Part shown: piece after piece, positions 1 through 7,061 of the stretch
Layout of the letters: the number at the start of each line of letters is the position of its first letter
Position numbering within the stretch: the first letter of the stretch is position 1
Translations under genes and position numbers: made by a program
The notes under the pieces: model-generated
Databases searched by the model: none
Told to the model about the DNA's origin: nothing
The model's input: only the letters and a program-made list of their open reading frames with translations
NCBI RefSeq assembly: GCF_947301925.1
Contig: NZ_CAMYUE010000001.1
Span: forward strand, 310,001 to 374,000
Reading direction: 5' to 3'
Length of the DNA: 64,000 nt
Source: an uncultured Ruminococcus sp.
Lineage (GTDB): Bacteria; Bacillota; Clostridia; Oscillospirales; Ruminococcaceae

Positions 1-2764
1 CCTCCTCAGCGAAGGCGATATCCATAGTTTCCGCCGATTTCACAAGCTTAAAGGAGATACTGTGCAGATCAAGTCCGTTCTGAGCAAAATACAGCCTTAT
101 GGACGAGAATTTCGAGAACAGCGGCATTTCGCTGCTGAATGACACAGGCTTGCCGTCCGTACCGTTCCATGTAAATGTACCGCTTGCAGTTCCCATTGAG
201 AAAATGGTGATCGGTATCTGAGCCAGCGAGCTCTGAGTCGAGGAAGCTGTTATAGTTACATTATATAATCCGGGATTATTGATGACGAGGGCAAATGAAT
301 AATTCCTGCCCTTTTCGCTTTTTACACCCGACAGATCAAGTGTGAACTCCTTGTCAACGTCGTAGAATACAACGGGTTCATCGTCAATTCCGTCACCGTC
401 GGGGCGGTTTATGATCTCTACTGTATCCTCACAGCCTGTAATGCGCTTCATGGCGTGAGTGTCAAGGAGCATACCGAGCACATTTGCTGCATTTCTCTGG
501 AGCTCACCTCTTGTGAGCTGCCCGGAGCTGAGTGCAGCAGTTATCTTCTCATCAACACAGGAACTGTCCGCACAGACCATATATACGTCATTCTGCGCCA
601 TTGCCATAGGAACATAGCTGCTTCTTTCGGGAGCTTCCCCGCGGAAATTGACATTTGCCCACCAGTCCGTCATGGTGAATCCGTCAAATCCCCATTCATT
701 TCGTAGAATAACGGTATTAAGGTCATAGCTGCCTGCTGTCCAGAGCCCGTTGACGGAACCGTAGGTGGTCATTACAGTCTTTGCATTGCCTTCCTTCACA
801 GCCATCTCAAAGCCTTTAAGGTATATCTCGCGCAGTGCTCTTTCCGAAACTACCGAATCAAGAAAATGGCGGTTAGTCTCCTGATTGTTTGCGCAGAAAT
901 GCTTTATTGTACCTGTAACGCCTGCGCTGTGAAGTCCTTTGAGCTCTGCCGAAGCCATTTTACCTGTAAGGAAAGGATCCTCGGAAAAATACTCAAAGTT
1001 TCTGCCGTTAAGAGGATGACGATGTATATTCATACCCGGACCGAGAAGACAATCTACCTTGTTAGCCACCATTTCAATGCCGACAAGACCGAAAAGCTCC
1101 CGGGCAAGTTCTTTATTGAATGTCGAAGCGATAAGCGTTCCGTTGGGAAGGCTGAAGGCCTTTGTTCCGCAGTCAAGGCGCATTCCCGAGGGGCCGTCGG
1201 AGCAGCAGCCTGCGGGTATGCCGAACCCTACAAGTTCGTCGGATACACCGCCGAACGCAGAAGCAGTACCCGCTGTAACACGGGGGCTGCCCATTCCTTC
1301 GCCTCTGATGATACATGAGAGATCATGGTCTGAGAGCTGAGCAATAAACTCTTCCATTGTATTTTTTCCGTTTTTTACATCAGCCAGCTTTATGCCCTTG
1401 TCGCCTGTGTAAGCTGTCTCTGCGGGGAGTTTCTCGCTCCTGCGTTTTTTCTCGTCAATCCTGTTCAACGGAGCCTTTTCCATGACATAGGTTGTGCCTT
1501 TATCTGATGAAACAGCCTTTATCCTGTCAAATTCCACAACGGGAGCAAGCGCCTGAGAGCACTGTTCGATAATCCTGTCGTTTTCCACCTCATAAGTGCA
1601 TTGTATACTGCAATTCCTTACGCTGTTTCCGACATGAAAGATATATTTTCCTTTTTCAAGCACCCAGCAGTTTCTTCCCTCACTGTCATCATATGAAGCT
1701 ATATCTCTGTGAGAGACCTTTATTTTCAGCGATTGTGACTCATCAGGAGCAAGCTCCTTTGTTTTTTCAAATCCGCAAAGTACTCTCTTTGCCTTACCGA
1801 GTATGCCCTGCGGAGCTTCGCAGTATACCTGAACGACTTCTTTCCCTTTGAATTTGCCTGTATTTGTAACTCTGACACTTATTATAGTTTCATCTTCAGT
1901 ACTTTTTACGCCTTCCAGCTCAATATCAAATGTAGTATATGACAGTCCGAAACCGAAAGGATAACGGACCTTATCCTTTGCAAAAGTTTCAAACCAGCGG
2001 TAACCCACAAAAATATCCTCTGTATACATATCCTGATCTTTATTGCCGAAATACGGATCAGATGGATAATCAGTGACATTATATGCGATAGTATCCGGAA
2101 GTTTGCCCGAGGGGCTGACTTTTCCAGTAAGTACATCGGCAATTCCCGTACCGCCTGTCATTCCGCCCTGCCACACATACAGCAGAGCGTCGGGATAACA
2201 GTCCTCGATCTCGTTCAGATCAATAAGACCTCCCACATTAAGGAGAACGATCACCCGACCGAAGTATTTTCTAACCTTACGGAGCATATCAGCTTCGGTA
2301 TCGGTAAGAAGATAAGAACCGGCCTCCACACGGGCGTCCTGTTCCTCTCCTGCTGTCCTTCCGATTATAACTATAGCTGTTCCGCTTAATGAAGCAGCTT
2401 TTTCAACAACTTCATCACTGACAGGCATTTCCTTCTGCGACCAGGGCTCACCGCCCCAGCCGCTTCCCTGATCAAAGGGATTTTCCTCGTCCCAGCGGCG
2501 GTATATGTCAAGTAGCTCTTCATTTATCTTTACACCTGCATCAATAAGGCCGTCAAGTATTCCTGTGACCTTGGAGACATTAACCATTCCGCCCGAACCT
2601 GTACCGCTTTTATAATAATGAAGTTGTATGCGGCCGAAAACAGAGATCATTTCGTTTTTGTCCAGCGGAAGTGTATTATTGTCGTTTTTCAGCATAACTA
2701 TACCTTCGGATACAGTCTGTGCTGCTTTTTCAAGATATTTATTCCAGTCAAGTATTATTTTCAT
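1..2764 (-). CDS. Glycoside hydrolase family 3 beta-glucosidase, inverted domain order (5' part, cut by window edge)
   Basis: Open on the minus strand from ATG at 2764 to the window edge (at least 921 residues); AGAGGAGG lies 6-7 nt upstream. It is missing from the ORF track because its stop is outside the window. The first ~250 residues carry motifs normally found in the second GH3 domain (VMLKNDNNTLPL, then GRTAGEEQD). A fibronectin-III-like stretch lies around residues 280-390. The TIM-barrel signatures come late: KHFCANNQETNR near residue 620 and GFTMTDWWANV near residue 700, where the Asp of TDW is the expected nucleophile. This domain order is known from R. albus and B. fibrisolvens beta-glucosidases. 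The protein should cleave terminal beta-glucosyl residues from cello-oligosaccharides. No signal peptide is visible, so it is probably cytoplasmic. The exact substrate is not determined. Confidence 0.93.
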   Translation of the reverse strand, partial: MKIILDWNKYLEKAAQTVSEGIVMLKNDNNTLPLDKNEMISVFGRIQLHYYKSGTGSGGMVNVSKVTGILDGLIDAGVKINEELLDIYRRWDEENPFDQGSGWGGEPWSQKEMPVSDEVVEKAASLSGTAIVIIGRTAGEEQDARVEAGSYLLTDTEADMLRKVRKYFGRVIVLLNVGGLIDLNEIEDCYPDALLYVWQGGMTGGTGIADVLTGKVSPSGKLPDTIAYNVTDYPSDPYFGNKDQDMYTEDIFVGYRWFETFAKDKVRYPFGFGLSYTTFDIELEGVKSTEDETIISVRVTNTGKFKGKEVVQVYCEAPQGILGKAKRVLCGFEKTKELAPDESQSLKIKVSHRDIASYDDSEGRNCWVLEKGKYIFHVGNSVRNCSIQCTYEVENDRIIEQCSQALAPVVEFDRIKAVSSDKGTTYVMEKAPLNRIDEKKRRSEKLPAETAYTGDKGIKLADVKNGKNTMEEFIAQLSDHDLSCIIRGEGMGSPRVTAGTASAFGGVSDELVGFGIPAGCCSDGPSGMRLDCGTKAFSLPNGTLIASTFNKELARELFGLVGIEMVANKVDCLLGPGMNIHRHPLNGRNFEYFSEDPFLTGKMASAELKGLHSAGVTGTIKHFCANNQETNRHFLDSVVSERALREIYLKGFEMAVKEGNAKTVMTTYGSVNGLWTAGSYDLNTVILRNEWGFDGFTMTDWWANVNFRGEAPERSSYVPMAMAQNDVYMVCADSSCVDEKITAALSSGQLTRGELQRNAANVLGMLLDTHAMKRITGCEDTVEIINRPDGDGIDDEPVVFYDVDKEFTLDLSGVKSEKGRNYSFALVINNPGLYNVTITASSTQSSLAQIPITIFSMGTASGTFTWNGTDGKPVSFSSEMPLFSKFSSIRLYFAQNGLDLHSISFKLVKSAETMDIAFAEE

Positions 2765-2798
2765 ATCATATTCCTCCTCTACAGGGTATTATGAATAT

Positions 2799-2827
2799 AT
2801 TATATCAAATCGCCTCCGTTATTGCAA
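2799..2827 (-). promoter_or_regulatory. Sigma-A-type promoter of the GH3 gene
   Basis: On the minus strand TTGCAA and TATAAT are separated by exactly 17 bp. The -10 box lies about 35 nt upstream of the GH3 start codon. Confidence 0.7.
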
Positions 2828-2850
2828 GTGTTTTGTGTAAATTAACAGAA

Positions 2851-2881
2851 AAATAAAAAACGGCGGAGCATAAGCTCCGCC
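2851..2881 (-). terminator. Rho-independent terminator after rubrerythrin gene
   Basis: The stem GGCGGAGC / GCTCCGCC has a 4-nt loop and is followed on the minus strand by G and six T. It lies just downstream of the rubrerythrin stop codon. Confidence 0.85.
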
Positions 2882-2896
2882 ATTTAATATGTATCA

Positions 2897-3448
2897 TTAA
2901 CCAAAATATCTCTTGAGAAGTCCCTCAAATGCCTTGCCGTGACGAGCCTCATCTTTTGCCATTTCATGAACTGTATCATGGATAGCGTCAAGGTTGAGCT
3001 CCTTGGCTCTCTTTGCAAGCTTGAGCTTGCCCTCTGTAGCACCGTGCTCGGCAGCAACTCTCTTTTCAAGGTTCTCCTTTGTGGAAGAAGAAAGAACCTC
3101 ACCGAGAAGCTCTGCAAACTTGGCAGCGTGCTCAGCCTCCTCAAAAGCAGCCTTTTCCCAGTAAGCACCTATTTCCGCATAGCCTTCACGATAAGCAACT
3201 CTTGCCATTGCAAGGTACATACCGACCTCTGTACATTCGCCGCTGAAATTAGCTCTGAGTCCGTCCAGAATCTCCTGATCCGTTACAGCCTTTGCAACTC
3301 CGAGCTCGTGCTCGCAGGCAAAAACAAGCTTCTCGCCTGCTTCCTTTTCGATAAACTTAGATCCGGGAACTCCGCACTGAGGGCACTTCTCAGGCGGTGC
3401 ATCTCCTTCGTGAACATATCCGCATACGGGACATACATACTTTTTCAT
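2897..3448 (-). CDS. Reverse rubrerythrin (N-terminal rubredoxin, C-terminal ferritin-like domain)
   Basis: Starts at ATG 3448 behind CGGAGGT, not at the upstream in-frame ATG of the ORF track, giving 183 residues. Residues 1-40 form a rubredoxin-type iron site (CPVCGY and CPQCG). The rest is a ferritin-like four-helix domain with diiron ligand motifs ([28 protein letters not shown]). Classical rubrerythrins carry these domains in the opposite order; this order matches the reverse rubrerythrins of Clostridium, which reduce hydrogen peroxide and oxygen with electrons from NADH-dependent partners. It lies 70 bp downstream of the small NrdD-like gene on the same strand and is divergent from a Crp/Fnr regulator. 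A role in oxygen and peroxide detoxification in the cytoplasm is well supported by family; regulation is inferred from context. Confidence 0.93.
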   Translation of the reverse strand: MKKYVCPVCGYVHEGDAPPEKCPQCGVPGSKFIEKEAGEKLVFACEHELGVAKAVTDQEILDGLRANFSGECTEVGMYLAMARVAYREGYAEIGAYWEKAAFEEAEHAAKFAELLGEVLSSSTKENLEKRVAAEHGATEGKLKLAKRAKELNLDAIHDTVHEMAKDEARHGKAFEGLLKRYFG

Positions 3449-3518
3449 GATTGAATACCTCCGTTTTTTGATAATATCTGAGTCCGTACAGTCAGAAATA
3501 TCCTCCTGCATCAGACTG

Positions 3519-3785
3519 TCATACTGAATGCTTTACTCTATCGTGTTCCTCAGCTCGTTTTCCGTTGTTGAAACGATCAAGTGTACCGACAAGATAGCCT
3601 GTGATCCTTCTGATCCTGTCAAAAGGGATATCCTTTGCAAAATCATACTGGAGATCAACGTAGTCTCCGTCAGTCTTAACAGTCATACCGATGATCTCAC
3701 GGTCGCTGTATTTTTGTCTGCCGTAGTCGATGTATGCGTCGATCTCATTCTGAGAAAGCTGCTCGCCAATTACATTTACTTTCAT
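3519..3785 (-). CDS. Small NrdD-like protein (similar to the C-terminus of anaerobic ribonucleotide reductase)
   Basis: Translation most likely begins at ATG 3785, preceded by GGAGGTC, giving 88 residues; the ORF-track start reaches into the promoter region. The last ~35 residues ([19 protein letters not shown], then RVKHS) resemble the extreme C-terminus of class III ribonucleotide reductases, but no glycyl-radical segment or zinc cysteines are present. Small proteins of this kind in Clostridia are often labelled as anaerobic ribonucleoside-triphosphate reductase; whether they act on NrdD is unknown. It is co-oriented with rubrerythrin, 70 bp upstream, and divergent from the Crp/Fnr gene, so a shared redox response is plausible. 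Confidence 0.75.
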   Translation of the reverse strand: MKVNVIGEQLSQNEIDAYIDYGRQKYSDREIIGMTVKTDGDYVDLQYDFAKDIPFDRIRRITGYLVGTLDRFNNGKRAEEHDRVKHSV

Positions 3786-3812
3786 GATGATTGACCTCCA
3801 ATTAGAATAGTA

Positions 3813-3841
3813 TTGACTTTTGTCTGAATATATTGTATCAT
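3813..3841 (+). promoter_or_regulatory. Promoter of the Crp/Fnr gene
   Basis: TTGACT and TATCAT are 17 bp apart, about 49 bp upstream of the start codon. The predicted transcription start precedes the palindrome at 3859-3874. Confidence 0.6.
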
Positions 3842-3858
3842 AAAGAATGTGAAAAATC

Positions 3859-3874
3859 TGTTGCATATGCAACA
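3859..3874. promoter_or_regulatory. 16-bp perfect palindrome, candidate Crp/Fnr operator
   Basis: TGTTGCATATGCAACA is a perfect dyad between the predicted transcription start and the ribosome binding site of the Crp/Fnr-type gene. The position suits autorepression. Which protein binds it is inferred. Confidence 0.55.
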
Positions 3875-3889
3875 CAGGAGGAGTTTTTT

Positions 3890-4558
3890 ATGTTACCCGA
3901 GAATAACATATTGTTCAAAGGCATAGATGAAAGCGACTGCCGTCGCATGATAAGCTGCTTTAATGCGGATATAAAGAAGTTCAAGTCAGGCAGCAGGATA
4001 ATGGACTACTCCGATAATCCCGATAAGCTCGGCATTGTTCTCTGCGGTACGGCGGTTATGGTAAGATATGATATAAACGGAGTGCGTTCTATAATGGAAT
4101 CTCTGGAGGAGCAGAGTGTTTTCGGCGTTTACTTCACATTTACTGCCTCACAGAGAAGCGGTATTGAGATCATGGCAGAGACAGACTGCGAGATCATGTT
4201 TGTAAGACGCTCCGAAATAACCAAAAGATGTGAAAATGCTTGTCAGTGCCACTCAAAAGTCGTTGAAAACTTACTTGAACTTATGTCTGAAAAAGCAATT
4301 TCGCTCAATGAAAGGATAGAGGTCCTCAGCCAGCGTTCCATAGAGGAAAAGCTTATAAGCTGCCTGCGTATAATAGAGGAAAAGACTCCCGACGGAAAAT
4401 CTCCTCAGATACCGTTTTCAACTACAGCGCTGTCCGATTACCTCTGCGTCAACCGAAGTGCTTTACAGCGAGAGATAACCAGACTGAAAAAATCAGGAAT
4501 CCTCACTATTTCAAAAAGGAAATTCAAGCTTATAAGATATCATGACGCCGATAATTGA
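3890..4558 (+). CDS. Crp/Fnr family transcriptional regulator
   Basis: Starts at ATG 3890 behind AGGAGG (222 residues); the upstream ATG in the ORF track lies within the promoter. Residues ~10-130 look like a cyclic-nucleotide-binding-like beta-barrel. A long dimerisation helix follows (ENLLELMSEKAISLNERIEV), then a C-terminal winged helix-turn-helix (TTALSDYLCVNRSALQREI) and a basic tail. The N-terminus has no four-cysteine FNR cluster arrangement, so an iron-sulfur sensor of the E. coli FNR type is not supported; the effector is unknown. It is divergent from the NrdD-like/rubrerythrin pair, and a 16-bp palindrome sits in its leader, suggesting autoregulation and control of the redox genes. 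The uppP promoter overlaps its stop codon. Confidence 0.88.
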   Translation: MLPENNILFKGIDESDCRRMISCFNADIKKFKSGSRIMDYSDNPDKLGIVLCGTAVMVRYDINGVRSIMESLEEQSVFGVYFTFTASQRSGIEIMAETDCEIMFVRRSEITKRCENACQCHSKVVENLLELMSEKAISLNERIEVLSQRSIEEKLISCLRIIEEKTPDGKSPQIPFSTTALSDYLCVNRSALQREITRLKKSGILTISKRKFKLIRYHDADN

Positions 4559-4583
4559 CACATCAGCTCAGATGTGATATAAT
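4555..4583 (+). promoter_or_regulatory. Consensus sigma-A promoter of uppP
   Basis: TTGACA and TATAAT match consensus exactly and are separated by 17 bp. The -35 box overlaps the stop codon of the Crp/Fnr gene. The start codon of uppP follows 37 bp after the -10 box. Confidence 0.85.
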
Positions 4584-4619
4584 GAAGTTTGTATTTTAAC
4601 TGAAAGGAACATAATACAT

Positions 4620-5483
4620 ATGATCTGGGAGATAATCAAAACAATAATACTCGGAATAGTTGAAGGTATAACCGAGTGGCTTCCCATTAGCAGCACAGGA
4701 CATCTTATTCTTGTAGGAGAGTTCCTTGATCTCGATAAATCCGACGAATTCAAGGAAATGTTCGATGTTGTGATTCAGCTCGGCGCAATTCTTGCGGTAG
4801 TCGTTATATTCTGGAAGAAGCTGTGGCCCTTCGGCAAAAAGAACAATGCTCATCCGCTGAACAAATCGCCTTTTGGACAGATGATAAAGAAGGATATATT
4901 CATCATGTGGTTCAAGGTCCTTGTTGCCTGTCTTCCCGCAGCAGTCATAGGCCTTATTCTTGATGACTGGATAGACGAACATCTCTACAACCCGTGGACT
5001 GTTGCAATTGCACTTATAGTATTCGGTATGGCATTTATTATCGTTGAAAACTGGAACAAGGGCAAAAAGCCCAAGATCAACACCATTGCGGAGCTCACGT
5101 TCAATACGGCTTTCATTATCGGTGTATTCCAGCTTATCGCAGCTATATTCCCGGGCACCTCACGTTCAGGCGCAACAATAGTAGGCGCTCTTATTATAGG
5201 AGTATCAAGGACTGTTGCTGCTGAATTCACATTCTATCTTGCTGTCCCCGTTATGTTCGGTGCAAGTCTGCTGAAGCTGGTAAAGTTCGGCTTTGACTTC
5301 ACAGGCAGCGAGCTTGCAGTTCTGCTGACAGGCATGGTTGTTGCCTTCCTTGTATCGATCTTTGTTATAAAATTTCTTATGGATTACATCAAAAAGCATG
5401 ATTTCAAGGTGTTCGGCTGGTACAGGATAGTGCTTGGCGTTCTTGTACTTATATACTTTGGCGTAAAAGCAGCAATAAAATAG
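4620..5483 (+). CDS. uppP: Undecaprenyl-diphosphatase UppP (BacA family)
   Basis: Integral membrane protein of 287 residues with about eight hydrophobic segments. It has both family signatures: [17 protein letters not shown] near the N-terminus and [10 protein letters not shown] near residue 180. It dephosphorylates undecaprenyl diphosphate to recycle the lipid carrier for peptidoglycan and other wall polymers, and overexpression confers bacitracin resistance in other bacteria. GAAAGGA precedes the ATG. It is monocistronic: its own consensus promoter upstream and a strong terminator directly after the stop. Confidence 0.96.
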   Translation: MIWEIIKTIILGIVEGITEWLPISSTGHLILVGEFLDLDKSDEFKEMFDVVIQLGAILAVVVIFWKKLWPFGKKNNAHPLNKSPFGQMIKKDIFIMWFKVLVACLPAAVIGLILDDWIDEHLYNPWTVAIALIVFGMAFIIVENWNKGKKPKINTIAELTFNTAFIIGVFQLIAAIFPGTSRSGATIVGALIIGVSRTVAAEFTFYLAVPVMFGASLLKLVKFGFDFTGSELAVLLTGMVVAFLVSIFVIKFLMDYIKKHDFKVFGWYRIVLGVLVLIYFGVKAAIK

Positions 5484-5484
5484 C

Positions 5485-5513
5485 AAAAAGCAGCTCTATG
5501 AGCTGCTTTTTTA
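5485..5513. terminator. Bidirectional terminator between uppP and the YdbC-type gene
   Basis: The hairpin AAAAAGCAGCTC-TAT-GAGCTGCTTTTT has A and T tracts on both sides, so it can stop both convergent genes. Confidence 0.85.
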
Positions 5514-5519
5514 TTATTA

Positions 5520-5753
5520 TTATTCAAACGAATCAAGATCTATGCCCGCAAGAAGCTCCTTGAGCTCGGCAAGCTCATCGGCAGAAAGGGTCACGCCCTT
5601 TCCCATTCTCGAATGATCGGGCGACCATTCTCTTATATCATACTTAGGCTCGTGCTCGTTCCAGCTTACCATGTTGAGCTCCTTGGTCCAGCCCTTTGCG
5701 TTTTCTGAGAGCACTCCTATTTTTTCGGTAATTTCATATTTTAATTCTGCCAT
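5520..5753 (-). CDS. PC4/YdbC-type ssDNA-binding protein
   Basis: 77 residues preceded by AAAGGAGCT. The segment KYDIREWSPDHSRMGKGVTL followed by an acidic helix (ELAELKELL) matches the YdbC family, a bacterial PC4-like fold that binds single-stranded DNA or RNA as a dimer. The N-terminus (KYEITEKIGVLS) forms the expected beta strands. Its role is thought to be in transcription or nucleic-acid transactions; a specific function is not known. It is convergent with uppP and shares the terminator. Confidence 0.85.
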   Translation of the reverse strand: MAELKYEITEKIGVLSENAKGWTKELNMVSWNEHEPKYDIREWSPDHSRMGKGVTLSADELAELKELLAGIDLDSFE

Positions 5754-5892
5754 TTCCCATAGCTCCTTTCAAAAAATCGGCTTATCAGCCATTACAAGTC
5801 ATTATTATAACATATTATTTTAAAAAAAGCAAGCAGAAACAGGAAAAATACATCATCCGCATACAAAATCCCCCCCGCACCTGCTCCGTATA

Positions 5893-6195
5893 TCATATTG
5901 ATACGCTGAGATAACCGAGAGCTCTGCTGTAAAGCTGCCTCGGACAGCTCCTGTTGTTTATCAGCGATTCCGCAAAAGCCACCGCTTCTTCGATATTTGT
6001 TGAAAAATCAGCAATACATTCTCTTTGGCCGCTTTTATGGTCATATACCTCAATTCCGTATGTAATGACCTCATCTCCGAAAAGCGTCATTCTGCTGCTC
6101 AGAACCCTGTATGCCACCTTGTTGTCGCCGAATATTTCCATATACAGCGTTCTGTCAAGCACCTCCCGCTTGTTTCTTTTAACGATCCCGAACAT
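5893..6195 (-). CDS. Conserved hypothetical protein, about 100 aa (possibly DUF6514-like)
   Basis: Well-formed gene with AAAGGAGA before the ATG. The predicted fold is small alpha/beta: strands around VTYGIEVYDHKSG and a C-terminal helical end reading CPRQLYSRALGYL. No transmembrane segment or signal peptide is visible. The pattern of a YGIE strand, a sentence-like acidic middle and a conserved C-terminal helix resembles DUF6514-type proteins of Clostridia, but I cannot confirm this. The flanking genes (PC4-like protein and small alarmone synthetase) do not define a function. Confidence 0.7.
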   Translation of the reverse strand: MFGIVKRNKREVLDRTLYMEIFGDNKVAYRVLSSRMTLFGDEVITYGIEVYDHKSGQRECIADFSTNIEEAVAFAESLINNRSCPRQLYSRALGYLSVSI

Positions 6196-6303
6196 TTTAT
6201 TTCTCCTTTCAGCTTTTGTATTACATATATTATATCACTGCGCAGCAGCCGTGTGAACGGGGATTTTTTTGTAAAAACAAAGAATTTGAGTAATAATATG
6301 ACG

Positions 6304-6332
6304 AAAAAGCTCACCTGTAAAGGTGAGCTTTT
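6304..6332 (-). terminator. Terminator of the alarmone synthetase transcript
   Basis: The stem AAAAGCTCACCT / AGGTGAGCTTTT with a 4-nt loop ends in a T run on the minus strand, immediately after the stop codon. Confidence 0.85.
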
Positions 6333-6333
6333 C

Positions 6334-7026
6334 TTATTCGATATCATTTATCTGCATATAAATCCTCTGCATTCGCATATCCGTCTCGGCAATGCGTTCG
6401 GCACACTCACGAAGCTCCTCCGATATGTCGGGACTGAGCTCTGCAGATGTTTTGTATCTGAGCTGATGTTCAAGACTTGCCCAGAAATCCATTGCTATAG
6501 TTCTTATCTGTATCTCAACGGGAGCGTATTCCTTGTGAGTAGAAAGATATACAGGCACATTCAGTATCATATGATAGCTTCTGTATCCGCTCGGCTTGGG
6601 AGACTTTATATAGTCCTTGCGTTTGATGACAGTAAAATCATCGCGCCTGCTGAGCATTTCCGCAATTGCGTATATGTCGCTTATATAGTAGCAGGTCACT
6701 CGTATCCCCGCAAGATCAAGCAGGTTTTTCCTTGCAGCCTCCGTCGAAAGAGGCAGCCCCTTTTTCTGGAGCTTTCCGATTATGGACTGTGGGGATTTCA
6801 GTCTGCTTTCAATGTTGTGTATGGGATTTCGCTGAAACTTCACACTGAATTCGTTATCGAGTATGTTCAGGTATGTCTTCACGACCTCTATGGCCGAGTC
6901 ATATAAATGCGACAGCTGAAGAAAATCATAAAAAACATGAGAGAACGTTTCCTTGACCGACTCGTTGTTGTCTGCCAGTGCAGGCAGATTGTCGAATGCT
7001 TCCATGTAAAATTCCTTTTCGTCCAT
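6334..7026 (-). CDS. Small alarmone synthetase (RelQ/YjbM-type GTP pyrophosphokinase)
   Basis: The likely start is ATG 7026 behind AAGGAAGG (230 residues). It is a single-domain RelA/SpoT synthetase: GIRVTCYYISDIY, the substrate loop KSPKPSGYRSYHMIL and VEIQIRTIAMDFWASLEH are all present. There is no HD hydrolase, TGS or ACT domain, as expected for RelQ/RelP proteins, which transfer pyrophosphate from ATP to GDP or GTP to make (p)ppGpp. It lies 35 nt downstream of the ABC exporter gene, likely in the same transcript. RelQ versus RelP cannot be decided by eye. Confidence 0.9.
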   Translation of the reverse strand: MDEKEFYMEAFDNLPALADNNESVKETFSHVFYDFLQLSHLYDSAIEVVKTYLNILDNEFSVKFQRNPIHNIESRLKSPQSIIGKLQKKGLPLSTEAARKNLLDLAGIRVTCYYISDIYAIAEMLSRRDDFTVIKRKDYIKSPKPSGYRSYHMILNVPVYLSTHKEYAPVEIQIRTIAMDFWASLEHQLRYKTSAELSPDISEELRECAERIAETDMRMQRIYMQINDIE

Positions 7027-7061
7027 ATATGTATCCTTCCTTTCTGTATTATTGGCGGCGA

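Noticed and set aside
455-1340. Plus-strand ORFs inside the GH3 gene
   Set aside because: They are antisense shadows; the minus strand is open across the whole region with GH3 motifs.
5485-5513. Hairpin considered as a possible attachment site or regulatory RNA
   Set aside because: Symmetric A/T flanks between convergent genes fit a bidirectional terminator.
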